Source of the DNA: CAVRJC01 sp964505725
GTDB lineage: Bacteria > Actinomycetota > Acidimicrobiia > IMCC26256 > DASPTH01
Length of the DNA: 21,585 nucleotides
Assembly (NCBI GenBank): GCA_964505725.1
Contig: CAZDJK010000041.1
Coordinates: forward strand, 1 to 21,585
Reading direction: 5' to 3'
In this document: one piece after another, positions 14,353 to 21,585 of the stretch
Layout: each line of letters begins with the position of its first letter
How positions within the stretch are numbered: position 1 is the first letter of the stretch
Position numbers and translations under genes: made by a program
The notes under the pieces: model-generated
What the model saw: only the letters and a program-made list of their open reading frames with translations
Told to the model about the DNA's origin: nothing
The model's database searches: none

Positions 14353-15747
14353 ATGAGCAACGTGATCGTGGTGTCGTGCGACGGCCACACCGGTGGCCCG
14401 CCCGAGACACTTCGGCCGTACCTCGAGTCCCGTTACCACGACGCTCTGGACCAGCTGAGCAAGGAGAGCGACGAGTACGTCGCGCTCGCCCGCCCGGTGC
14501 AGCACAGCGATCGCACGCCCGAGATCCTGGAGGTCATCGACGGCCGGGGTGCCATCGCCGCCGAGGGCGACGAGCTCGGGATCTGGGACATGGCGCGCCG
14601 GATGCGCGAGCTCGACGGCGAGGGCATCGCGGCGGAGCTGCTGCTCTCGGGGCACGCGAGCGCGGCGACCCCGTTCTTCGGCCCGGTCAACGTCCCCTAT
14701 CCGCCGGAGCTGCGCATGGCCGGCACGCGCGCCTACCACCGGTGGCTGGCCGACGCGATGGCAGAAGGTGAGGGGCGGTTCCTGGGAGCCGCCGAGACGG
14801 GCCCCTGTCTCGACGTCGACGAGACGGTGCGCGAGGTCGAATGGACCGCGCAGCACGGCTTCGGCGCGGTCATGGTGCCCGGCACTGTCCAGGACCCCGA
14901 TCTGCCCCCGCTGTACGACCCCCACTTCGATCCCTTCTGGGCGACCTGCTCGGCGAACGACCTCCCACTCGTCGTGCACGCCGGGTGGGGCGCCCCGCAA
15001 GGGTCGATCCAGCAATTCCTCGAGGCTGCAGCCCAGATGATGTCCGGCGGCGTGCTGGTGCCCGAGGGCGTCGACCCGGAGCAGGCGTTCGGCCAGATCT
15101 TGCGCGAGCGCCTCGACGCGGACGAGGAGTCGCCGTTCCAGCTCGACCTCGGACCGCGCCGCGTGCTGTGGCAGCTGATGATGGCAGGAGTGTTCGACCG
15201 CCATCCCGGGCTGCAGCTGGTGTTGACGGAGGTCCGCGCCGACTGGATTCCGGCCACGCTCGCGCATCTCGACCAGATGGCCGAGGAAAGCCACACGCCG
15301 CTGACGATGAAGCCGAGCGAATACTTCGTGCGCAACTGCGCAGTCACTCCCTCCTCGCCCCGCCGGTCGGAGGTGCAGCTTCGTGACGAGATCGGGGTGG
15401 AGCGGTTCATGTTCGGCGCGGACTTCCCGCACCGCGAGAGCACGTGGCCGAACACCCGCTAGTGGATCCGCGACGCGCTCATCGGCGTCCCCGAGGCGGA
15501 AGGTCGGCTCATCGCGGGTGAGAACGCGATCCGCTACTTCGGTTTCGATCGCGCCAAGCTGGAAGCGGTCACCGAGCGGATCGGTCCCAAGCCCTCCGAG
15601 GTCTTCGGCGATGTCGGCGTGGACCCCCGCATGGTCTCGCACTTCCACACCCGCGCCGGCTACAGCCGACCGGTGGAACCGATCGACGTGGCCGCGCTCG
15701 AGGCCGCGGTCGAACAGGACCTCGTGGGCGTCAGCACTCTCCGCTGA
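14353..15747 (+). pseudogene. Amidohydrolase family protein (Amidohydro_2) interrupted by an in-frame TAG
   Basis: This is the third TIM-barrel amidohydrolase of the window. The first 369 residues hold the metal-site residues D10 and H12 (SCDGHT), H209 (VVHAGW), E293 (LTEVRADW) and D357 (FGADFPHREST). A TAG at 15460-15462 follows. The same frame then continues for 94 residues with clear family sequence (WIRDALIGVPEAEG, GENAIRYFGFDRAKL) and a pathway-specific C-terminal tail, ending at TGA 15745. In the intact paralogue at 3695 the stop aligns with Asp in TWPESRD. A single GAG-to-TAG change would explain it. Possibilities are a recent nonsense mutation, a sequencing error or read-through. The truncated product would keep all metal ligands but lose the C-terminal helices. 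The start ATG has a GA-rich ribosome site. Confidence 0.85.
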
Positions 15748-15803
15748 CCCGACGGCGCCGACACACCAGCCGCTTCTGGCCCGGGCGAACGCGCGGTCCG
15801 CAG

Positions 15804-16703
15804 CTACAGGATGTGATCCGCGATGCGCGCGAGCCGTTCGCGCGCCTCGCCCTCCGACGTGATCGTCGACAGGGAGATCGCCACCCGGTGCACGCCGAGA
15901 TCCGCGAGACGCGCCACGAACGCCCGGTCGACACGCTCGTCGGGCTTGGCGTCGCCGCGCACGTCGGGCCCACGCACGATCGCCGTGATCTGGATATCCG
16001 CAGGGTCACGCCCGGCCTCGATCGCAACTTCGTCGAGAAGCCGGCGATGCTCCGCGATCGAGTGCGGGGCGGTGGCGATCGAGTCGCGGGTGACGAACGC
16101 CGGCAACCAGCCGTCGGCGTATTCGACGATCCTGCGGAAGCTCCTGTGTGACGGCGTCGCGCCGAGAAGGACCGGCGGCCACGGCTCGCTCACGGGTTTG
16201 GGGAAGAGCTGGACCGGCGGCACGTGGAAGAACTCGCCCTCGAAGGCGACGGTGTCCTCGGTCCACAGCCTCTTCATCAGCACGATCGCCTCGCGCGTCT
16301 GGGCCCATCGGCGATCGAAGTCGCCGCCCAACAGCTCGCACTCGGTGCGGCTCCAGCCGACCCCGGCCCCCACAATGAGACGACCACCGCTGTAGTGGTC
16401 GAGCGACGCGAGCTCCTTGGCGAACTGCACGGGGTTGTGCTCCGGGACCAGGAACACGCCACCGCCGAGCTTGATCGTGGAGGTCATCGCAGACGCCCGT
16501 GCCAGCATCACCAGCGTGTCCTGGAAGAACGGGACACCATCGACGTGCACGCCCATCCCCGGCTGGTCGACCGGACGGATCGGGTGCTCGCCGTAGAAGA
16601 TGGACTCGAAGCCGAGGTCTTCCGCCTCCCTGGCGACGACAGCACCGTCGACGTCGGGGATCGGGTGCCGAGGTGTCGGAGGGCGGCTGATCCCGATGCG
16701 CAT
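15804..16703 (-). CDS. LLM-class (luciferase-like) F420-dependent oxidoreductase
   Basis: This 299-residue TIM-barrel oxidoreductase belongs to the luciferase-like monooxygenase superfamily, in the subgroup usually annotated as F420-dependent. Typical segments are EAEDLGFESIFYGEHP, DTLVMLARASAMT, LGGGVFLVPEHNPVQFAKE, the GGRLIVGAGVGWSRTE signature (106-121), RWAQTREAI and PPVLLGATPS. Length is normal. It uses reduced deazaflavin F420 (or possibly FMNH2) to reduce or oxidise a substrate in the cytoplasm. F420 enzymes are abundant in Actinomycetota, which supports the host assignment. No convincing ribosome site precedes the ATG at 16703. It converges on the interrupted amidohydrolase (56-bp gap) and diverges from the PKD-hydrolase gene. 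The substrate is unknown. Confidence 0.92.
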   Translation of the reverse strand: MRIGISRPPTPRHPIPDVDGAVVAREAEDLGFESIFYGEHPIRPVDQPGMGVHVDGVPFFQDTLVMLARASAMTSTIKLGGGVFLVPEHNPVQFAKELASLDHYSGGRLIVGAGVGWSRTECELLGGDFDRRWAQTREAIVLMKRLWTEDTVAFEGEFFHVPPVQLFPKPVSEPWPPVLLGATPSHRSFRRIVEYADGWLPAFVTRDSIATAPHSIAEHRRLLDEVAIEAGRDPADIQITAIVRGPDVRGDAKPDERVDRAFVARLADLGVHRVAISLSTITSEGEARERLARIADHIL

Positions 16704-16761
16704 GGGCTCAGGGGACGACTCGTCGAACCCGGGCTTCGTTGCCGGCTCGCGTCGCCGACCG

Positions 16762-16782
16762 GGTTGCCACGGCGCGGCAACC
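16762..16782. promoter_or_regulatory. Perfect 7-bp inverted repeat upstream of the LLM gene
   Basis: GGTTGCC (16762-16768) and GGCAACC (16776-16782) flank a 7-bp centre, about 60 bp upstream of the LLM start. It could be an operator or an mRNA hairpin. The rest of the 299-bp gap (16704-17002) holds only a weak promoter and short GC-rich repeats. Confidence 0.3.
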
Positions 16783-16913
16783 TACGACGGACCGGCGCGC
16801 CTCGTCAACGCCTCGGTGCCGCGTGTGTCGCACGACGCCATTTCTCTCGACGACGGGACAGCGATGCACCGATGAGCAGGCTGCGCCAGGAGGGGCCCGT
16901 ACGGTCCGTAGGG

Positions 16914-16942
16914 TTGTCGCACTACGTCAGTTGCTGTACGGT
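16914..16942 (+). promoter_or_regulatory. Candidate promoter of the PKD-hydrolase/TetR/crotonase/SDR unit
   Basis: TTGTCG (16914-16919), a 17-nt spacer and TACGGT (16937-16942) fit an actinobacterial promoter, about 60 nt upstream of the ATG at 17003. The -10 is identical to the candidate ahead of the two-amidohydrolase operon. Predicted by eye. Confidence 0.35.
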
Positions 16943-17002
16943 CGGCCGGACCCGCGACGATGCGCCGCGACGGTGCGCCGCGAGCGATGTGAAGGAGCCG
17001 AG

Positions 17003-19057
17003 ATGGCTGACGATCCCGCGTTCGGTACGCCCTTTGTCGACATCGACGAGTGGCGCGAGGCGCCCTTGCGGCACCGGTACGTGCACGGGGGCTTCGAGGG
17101 TACGCACACGTTGTTCTCGTTCTATCTGCCCCCGCCGGAGCAGTACCAGGGGCGCTTCTTCCAGTACCTCGAGGGGGGCGCGGGCGGCCACGAGAGCCTG
17201 CTCGCGGCGAGCGCCGACGGCGCGGGCTATGCCGAGGTGATGGGCACGTCGTGGGTGTTCGACCTGGCCTTCGACGAGCTCGGCGGATACCTGGTCGAGT
17301 CGAACCAGGGTCACTACCCCGGCGAGGGCGTCGGCTTCGCCGACGACGTGCAGCTCTATCGGGCGAGCGCGCAAGCCGCTCGGTACTCGAGAAGGATCGC
17401 CGCCGAGATGTACGACGCCGAGCCGCATCACGGCTACGTCTGGGGCCAGAGCGGCGGCGGGGTTCGGTCGGGCATGTGCCTGGAGAACGTGAGCGACGTG
17501 TGGGCCGGCGGGGTGCCCGAGGTCGGCACCGCGCTCGCGACAATGCCGCTGTGGTCGTCACAGGCGCTGGCGACCGAGTTGCTCCGCAAGGACAAGCTCC
17601 ACTCCGTCGTCGACGCGCTCGAACCGGGGGGCAGCGGCGACCCCTACGCGGGACTCGATTCCGAGCAGGCTGCGGCGCTCGCCAACCTCTTCCGCATCGG
17701 GTTCTCCCCCACCGCGGTCAGCCAGCTCGGACGATTCACTGCGTGGGTGTTCAACGTCGTCATGATCGGCGAGAAGAATCCCGGGTACTACGAGGATTTC
17801 TGGACCAAGCCCGGCTACCTCGGCTACGAGAACCCCGAGAGCCTGCGCGCCATGCTCGTCGATGACAAGGCGACCGTCACCCGAGTCGTCGGACCGAAGG
17901 ACGTGGCGGAGGCCGGGATCTCGCTGCTCCAGCTGGCGCTGAGCGCCGGGGCATCGGGCACCGTGCCGTCCGCCTTCGGAGCCGAGATCGACTACCCGGA
18001 TCCGGACCGCCTGTTCATGACGACGCTGCGCATCACGTCGGGCCGAGCCGCCGGCCGGGAGATGTACGTCAACAACGTCCTCGGCGGCATCCTCACACCC
18101 TTCGCCGAGGAGTGCCCGGAGATGTTCGACGGCGTCGCACCGGGCGACGAGGTGACGATCGACAACCGCGACTACCTCGCCTACCTCTACTACCACCGCT
18201 ACAACGTGGCGGGAGCGATCCCGCAGTTGACGGGGCCGCGGGGCGTCATCGACGAGTTCCGCCATCTCGCGGTCGGCGGCCGGCCGATCTACGCGCAGCA
18301 GTACTGCGCGGCGATGGCGAACGAGGGGATGCCGGTCGAGAAGCGCGGCGACTTCAAGGCCAAGGCGATCGTGGTCATGTGCAAGCAGGACATCTGCGTG
18401 CCCCACGGTTGCGGCACTGCGTACGACCGCGTCGTCCGCAGCGAGCTCGGCGACCGAGCCGACGACACTTACCGGATGTGGTGGGTCGACAACGCGAGCC
18501 ACGTCGCGCCGTCCGTCGTGTCACCGACGATCAGCGAGACCGAGAACGACCCCGCGGTCTGGAACTCGCGGCTCGTCGACTACGACCCCTTGACCGCGCA
18601 GGCCTTGCGTGACGTGGTCGCGTGGGCCGAGCAGGGGATCGCGCCGCCCCCCAGCACGCGCTACCGGCTCGACTTCGACAACGAGCTGGTGCTCGCGCCG
18701 ACTGCCGCCGAGCGCGGCGGGATCCAACCCGTCGTCACCGCCTCGGTGCGAGGCGGACCTCGCGTCGAGGTCTCGGTCGGCGAAGCCGTCGAGCTGGAAG
18801 GGCGGGCGGAGGTGCCGCCCGGGACGGGAACCATCGTCCGCGCGCAGTGGGACCCCGAGGGTGTCGGGGCGTTCGGCCAGTCGGCGAAGGATGCCGACGG
18901 ATCCTCCGAGTCGATCGCGGTCTCCGAGTCCTACACGTACACGCGACCGGGCACCTACTTTCCCAGCTTCCGCGTCGGATCCCACCGCCACGGGACGGAG
19001 GGCAAGGGCGATCCCGTCTGGAACCTGGCACGCGTCCGCGTCGTCGTCACGCGCTGA
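17003..19057 (+). CDS. Large alpha/beta hydrolase with C-terminal PKD-like domain
   Basis: This 684-residue protein looks like an alpha/beta-hydrolase esterase fused to a beta-sandwich. The nucleophile elbow is G-Q-S150-G-G (YVWGQSGGGVRSG). D463 (MCKQDICVPHGC) and H500 (DNASHVAPSV) complete a plausible triad in the right order. Residues from about 577 onward resemble a PKD/Ig-like domain (VSVGEAVELEGRAEV, RAQWDPEGVGAFGQ, SYTYTRPGTYFPSFRV). PKD domains are usually extracellular, yet the N-terminus (MADDPAFGTPFVDIDEW) has no signal peptide or membrane helix, so a cytoplasmic location is indicated. GAAGGAG precedes the ATG at 17003. The TetR gene follows 31 bp later. I do not recognise a named family; an esterase or lactonase role is inferred from the triad only. 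Confidence 0.75.
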   Translation: MADDPAFGTPFVDIDEWREAPLRHRYVHGGFEGTHTLFSFYLPPPEQYQGRFFQYLEGGAGGHESLLAASADGAGYAEVMGTSWVFDLAFDELGGYLVESNQGHYPGEGVGFADDVQLYRASAQAARYSRRIAAEMYDAEPHHGYVWGQSGGGVRSGMCLENVSDVWAGGVPEVGTALATMPLWSSQALATELLRKDKLHSVVDALEPGGSGDPYAGLDSEQAAALANLFRIGFSPTAVSQLGRFTAWVFNVVMIGEKNPGYYEDFWTKPGYLGYENPESLRAMLVDDKATVTRVVGPKDVAEAGISLLQLALSAGASGTVPSAFGAEIDYPDPDRLFMTTLRITSGRAAGREMYVNNVLGGILTPFAEECPEMFDGVAPGDEVTIDNRDYLAYLYYHRYNVAGAIPQLTGPRGVIDEFRHLAVGGRPIYAQQYCAAMANEGMPVEKRGDFKAKAIVVMCKQDICVPHGCGTAYDRVVRSELGDRADDTYRMWWVDNASHVAPSVVSPTISETENDPAVWNSRLVDYDPLTAQALRDVVAWAEQGIAPPPSTRYRLDFDNELVLAPTAAERGGIQPVVTASVRGGPRVEVSVGEAVELEGRAEVPPGTGTIVRAQWDPEGVGAFGQSAKDADGSSESIAVSESYTYTRPGTYFPSFRVGSHRHGTEGKGDPVWNLARVRVVVTR

Positions 19058-19058
19058 G

Positions 19059-19088
19059 CCCGACGAGAAGACGCCCGACGAGAAGACG
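19059..19088 (+). repeat. Perfect 15-bp tandem duplication directly before the tetR start
   Basis: CCCGACGAGAAGACG occurs twice back-to-back at 19059-19073 and 19074-19088, filling the whole space between the hydrolase stop and the ATG at 19089. It supplies only a weak GAGAAG-type ribosome site and may tune tetR translation. Confidence 0.9.
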
Positions 19089-19730
19089 ATGGTTGCACCA
19101 TTGGCGCAAGAGACATCCGAATCACCCGTCGAGCCGACCGCTCCCAACGGTTGGGATGCTCGACGGGTACGCGTCTCCCGGCAGATCGAAGAGGCGGCGA
19201 TGCACCTCTTCGCTACCTACGGTTTCGATGCCGTGAGCGTCGCGGACATCGCGCGTGCTGTCGGAATCTCCGACCGAACGGTCTTCCGCTACTTCTCGAG
19301 CAAGGACGAGATGCTCCGGGCGTTGCCCCGCCGGATACTCGACGCCATCCACGAGGAGCTCGGACGACAGGGCTCCGAGGTCCCGACCATGACCGCGCTC
19401 CGGCGCGCGCTCAGCGCCGCCGACGCCGTGATCGGTGACCGGATGAGCCTGCTCCGGTGGGGACGCGTGTGTGCATCGCGTCCTGCCTGGCCGGCCGGAT
19501 CACAGGCAGTCGCCGGGGAGGCATACCACGACTTCCTCGCGGCGCGCCTCGGTGATGGTGCCGAGGGCGCCCTGCGACTCAAGGTCATCGCATCGGCGCT
19601 CGCGGCCGCGCAATCGAGGGCGTTCGAGGAATGGCTCGGCCGCGGGGCGCGCGGCGATCTGACCGCCATGAGCGACGACGCGCTCCGGGCGCTCGCCGAG
19701 CTCGGGTCCCAGCTCGCCGAGGACCTGTAG
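19089..19730 (+). CDS. TetR family transcriptional regulator
   Basis: This 213-residue TetR/AcrR-type repressor has an N-terminal helix-turn-helix at about residues 33-76: EEAAMHLFATYGFDAVSV, then ADIARAVGISDRTVFRYFSS, then KDEML. This is followed by a divergent all-helical ligand-binding domain with the usual length. The first 25 residues are disordered-looking (ETSESPVEPTAPNGWDARRV). I chose the ATG at 19089; the frame continues upstream into the hydrolase gene but is not family-like there. The gene sits between the PKD-hydrolase and the crotonase in one direction. TetR regulators in catabolic clusters commonly sense an acyl-CoA or pathway intermediate. Its operator may be TGAAC-N3-GTTCA at 9950, by inference. 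Confidence 0.92.
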   Translation: MVAPLAQETSESPVEPTAPNGWDARRVRVSRQIEEAAMHLFATYGFDAVSVADIARAVGISDRTVFRYFSSKDEMLRALPRRILDAIHEELGRQGSEVPTMTALRRALSAADAVIGDRMSLLRWGRVCASRPAWPAGSQAVAGEAYHDFLAARLGDGAEGALRLKVIASALAAAQSRAFEEWLGRGARGDLTAMSDDALRALAELGSQLAEDL

Positions 19731-19740
19731 CGTGCTCGAC

Positions 19741-19779
19741 GCCTGACCGCGTGCGCGGGACACGCGCCCCCGATCAGGC
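19741..19779. terminator. Nested hairpin between tetR and the crotonase gene
   Basis: GCCTGA (19741-19746) pairs with TCAGGC (19774-19779), enclosing CGCGTG (19748-19753) paired with CACGCG (19761-19766). CCTGACCG is repeated at 19742-19749 and 19791-19798. No U-tract follows, so attenuator, terminator and operator remain possible. Confidence 0.3.
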
Positions 19780-19808
19780 CGCCACGCAGGCCTGACCGAG
19801 GAGGACCC

Positions 19809-20693
19809 GTGGAGCGTCGAGAGCTCGACACCGTCATCTACGAGAAGGACGGCGCGGTCGCCCGTGTGATCCTGAACCGACCCGAGCGGGCCAATGCCCA
19901 GAACTCCGCGCTGGTATGGGACGTGGAACATGCGCTGCGCGATGCCGAGGACGACTACGCGGTGAAGGTCGTGATCATGAAGGCGAACGGGCGCGGCTTC
20001 TGCGCCGGCCACGACGTCATGGGGGGACCGGGCGGCCCCGGGCTGCCCGAGTTCTCGCGTGCCGCGGAGGCAGGCCACCCCTGGAAGGGTCAGGCCGACC
20101 TCTTCCTGTGGCCCGTCCTCCACCTGTGGGAGTTCCAGAAGCCGACCGTCTCCGCGGTGCACGGCTACGCGATCGGTGGAGGCACGTACTTCGCGCTCAT
20201 CCCCGACATCGTCGTCGCCGCCGACGACGCGTACTTCCAGATGCCCCTCGTGCAGGGCCTGGGCTTCCCCGGGGGCGAGACCATGGCCGAGCCGTGGTTG
20301 TTCATGAACTACCACCGCGCGTACGAGTACCTCTACCTGTCGCAGACCGTCGACGCGCAGGAGGCGATGCGGATGGGGCTCGTCAACCGGGTCGTGCCGC
20401 GCGATCAGCTCGACGACACGGTCGAGAAGATCGCGGCGCAGATCGCGCAGGCGCCGCTGTCGACCCTGATGGCCACGAAGTCCCTCGTGAAGACGGCGTG
20501 GGAGATGATGGGACTGCGAACGCACTGGCAGATGTCGCAGCAGCTCATGGAGCTCGTCGGCCGCGCGGGTGACGTGGCGGTGTGGCGACAGGAGAACCAG
20601 GAGCGCGGCTACTCCGGCGGGCCGCGCGGGGTCGCCAAGAGCCGGGCCGAGGCCGCGTGGGCATCCGTGGACAAGAGGACGAGCGACGAATGA
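19809..20693 (+). CDS. Crotonase (enoyl-CoA hydratase/isomerase) family protein lacking both hydratase glutamates
   Basis: This 294-residue crotonase-fold protein acts on an acyl-CoA. Fold and oxyanion-hole segments are clear: VILNRPERANAQN (20-32), GRGFCAGHD (61-69) and HGYAIGGGTYFAL (118-130). In classical enoyl-CoA hydratase the catalytic glutamates fall in GGGCE and QPE. Here those positions are Y127 (GGGTYFAL) and L147 (QMPLVQGLG). Simple hydration is therefore unlikely, and a CoA hydrolase, isomerase, decarboxylase or C-C lyase is more plausible. GTG at 19809 follows a good GAGGAGGA ribosome site. The C-terminus overlaps the next SDR start as ATGA (20690-20693), so the two proteins are coupled and probably act in sequence. 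Confidence 0.9.
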   Translation: MERRELDTVIYEKDGAVARVILNRPERANAQNSALVWDVEHALRDAEDDYAVKVVIMKANGRGFCAGHDVMGGPGGPGLPEFSRAAEAGHPWKGQADLFLWPVLHLWEFQKPTVSAVHGYAIGGGTYFALIPDIVVAADDAYFQMPLVQGLGFPGGETMAEPWLFMNYHRAYEYLYLSQTVDAQEAMRMGLVNRVVPRDQLDDTVEKIAAQIAQAPLSTLMATKSLVKTAWEMMGLRTHWQMSQQLMELVGRAGDVAVWRQENQERGYSGGPRGVAKSRAEAAWASVDKRTSDE

Positions 20694-21433
20694 GGCTGTT
20701 CGAGGGGAAGGTGGCGCTGGTGACGGGCGGCGCACGCGGGATCGGTCGCGCGATCTGCGAGTCCCTCGCGCGCGAAGGCGCCGACGTTGCCGTCAACTTC
20801 CGGGGTCAGGTGGATGCGGCCGAGGATGTCGCCGCATTCGTGCGCGGCGAGGGTGGCCGGGCGATCACCGTGCAGGCCGACATGGGCGACGCCGAGGCAG
20901 TCTCGGCGCTCGTCGATCGGACACGCGGTGAGCTGGGCTCCATCGACCTGCTCGTCAACAACGCCGCGTACACGCATCTCCTGACCCACGAAGAGCTCAC
21001 GTTCGCGCGCTGGCAGCGTTTCATGCGCACGAACCTCGACGGACCCTTCCTCACGATGTGGGCCGCGAAGGAGGACATGATCGCTTCCGGAGGCGGATCG
21101 ATCGTCAACATCTCCTCGCTCGGCGGTCAGATCCCACGACCCGACATGATCGGCTACGGAGCATCGAAGGCGGGTCTGGACCAGCTCACTCGCGCGGCGG
21201 CGATGGCGCTCGCACCGCTCAACATCCGGGTGAACGCCATTGCGTGCGGCATCGTCGCGACACCTCGCGAACAGACCATCAGCGAGGAGCTTCGGGCCGA
21301 GATGCGCAAGCTGATCCCCCTGGGCCGCCCCGGCACACCCCAAGAGCTCGCGAATCTAACCGTCTTCCTGCTCTCGGACGCCGCATCGTTCATCACGGGC
21401 TCGGTCGTCACCGCAGCCGGTGGCCAGAGCTGA
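20690..21433 (+). CDS. Short-chain dehydrogenase/reductase (SDR), FabG-like
   Basis: This 247-residue classical SDR has TGGARGIG (12-19), NNAA (90-93), S143 (NISSLGG), Y156 and K160 (GYGASKAGL). The C-terminal part is typical (NIRVNAIACGIVATP, PLGRPGTPQELANLTVFLLS, ITGSVVTAAGGQS). It likely oxidises or reduces a 3-hydroxyacyl-CoA or similar alcohol with NAD(P). The ATG overlaps the crotonase stop by 4 bp. Unlike the SDR at 13094 it has no insertions. It is the last complete gene of the window; 152 bp of apparently non-coding sequence follow. Confidence 0.95.
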   Translation: MRLFEGKVALVTGGARGIGRAICESLAREGADVAVNFRGQVDAAEDVAAFVRGEGGRAITVQADMGDAEAVSALVDRTRGELGSIDLLVNNAAYTHLLTHEELTFARWQRFMRTNLDGPFLTMWAAKEDMIASGGGSIVNISSLGGQIPRPDMIGYGASKAGLDQLTRAAAMALAPLNIRVNAIACGIVATPREQTISEELRAEMRKLIPLGRPGTPQELANLTVFLLSDAASFITGSVVTAAGGQS

Positions 21434-21550
21434 CTTCGCGACCAGTCCGAGACCGAGAGCTTCAGGCGCCACGGCGACAAGGAAACGGCATCGGATCGGG
21501 TGGCACTGGTGACCCTCCACCGACACCCGGTCGATCTCGTGCCGCGCTCG

Positions 21551-21565
21551 TGAACGTCGTTGACG
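21551..21565 (+). promoter_or_regulatory. Partial promoter / second TGAAC-type operator at the right edge
   Basis: TGAACGTCGTTGA (21551-21563) matches the palindrome at 9950-9962 in 11 of 13 positions and overlaps a TTGACG -35-like hexamer (21560-21565). The -10 would lie beyond the window end. This suggests a further plus-strand gene outside the window under the same regulator. Confidence 0.25.
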
Positions 21566-21585
21566 CGGACCCTGCTCGGTTCTAG

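Noticed and set aside
15748..15803. Terminator between the interrupted amidohydrolase and the LLM gene
   Set aside because: I could not find a convincing stem-loop in this 56-bp convergent gap.
16958..16983. Shared CGATGCGCCGCGA word with 14033-14045 and a TGCGCCGCGA direct repeat
   Set aside because: Short GC-only words recur by chance at this base composition, and the spacing to the genes differs.
19266..19281. GACCGAACGGTC, the reverse complement of the palindrome at 14003-14014
   Set aside because: It lies inside the conserved helix-turn-helix codons of tetR (SDRTV) and is explained by coding.

Overview
The window is very GC-rich, tightly packed and almost wholly coding. Many junctions are 4-bp ATGA/GTGA start-stop overlaps. 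An F420-type luciferase-like oxidoreductase, several Amidohydro_2 proteins, a CaiB-type CoA transferase, SDRs and Lrp/TetR regulators together suggest an actinomycete, perhaps an uncultured Acidimicrobiia- or Mycobacteriales-like soil lineage. This assignment is inference from gene content. I see no rRNA, tRNA, CRISPR array, transposase or phage gene.

Layout. (1) 1-1721, minus strand: E1 beta (cut by the left edge) and E1 alpha of a 2-oxoacid dehydrogenase, divergent from an Lrp/AsnC regulator (about 1871-2353). The gap between them is AT-rich and carries repeated ATTCCGAA half-sites. (2) 2383-4774, minus strand: two Amidohydro_2 metal-dependent hydrolases in one operon. (3) 4945-9865, plus strand: a two-domain VOC protein, then a three-gene molybdenum hydroxylase (FAD, 2Fe-2S and Mo subunits) with CO-dehydrogenase-like architecture but without the CO-dehydrogenase active-site cysteine motif. 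(4) 10059-12485, plus strand: an 808-aa tandem fusion of two CaiB/BaiF CoA-transferase domains, behind a promoter and a perfect TGAAC-N3-GTTCA palindrome. (5) 12494-13981, minus strand: an SDR and an NTF2/SnoaL-like protein. (6) 14353-15747, plus strand: a third Amidohydro_2 gene interrupted by an in-frame TAG. (7) 15804-16703, minus strand: an F420-type LLM oxidoreductase. (8) 17003-21433, plus strand: a large alpha/beta hydrolase with a C-terminal PKD-like domain, a TetR regulator, a crotonase-fold protein lacking both hydratase glutamates, and a second SDR.

How the genes may work together (inference). The set reads as a catabolic island for an organic acid or a cyclic or aromatic compound. 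The esterase could release the substrate. The Mo hydroxylase and the LLM/F420 enzyme could oxidise it. The CoA transferase could make a CoA thioester, and the crotonase and SDRs could carry out beta-oxidation-like steps. The amidohydrolases and VOC protein could hydrolyse, decarboxylate or cleave ring intermediates, and the 2-oxoacid dehydrogenase could feed acyl-CoA into central metabolism. The substrate cannot be read from the sequence.

The most unusual points are the fused CoA transferase whose first half has lost its catalytic Asp while the second keeps it, the amber codon inside an otherwise intact amidohydrolase, the crotonase without catalytic Glu, the PKD-tailed hydrolase without an export signal, and a possible shared TetR operator at two promoters.
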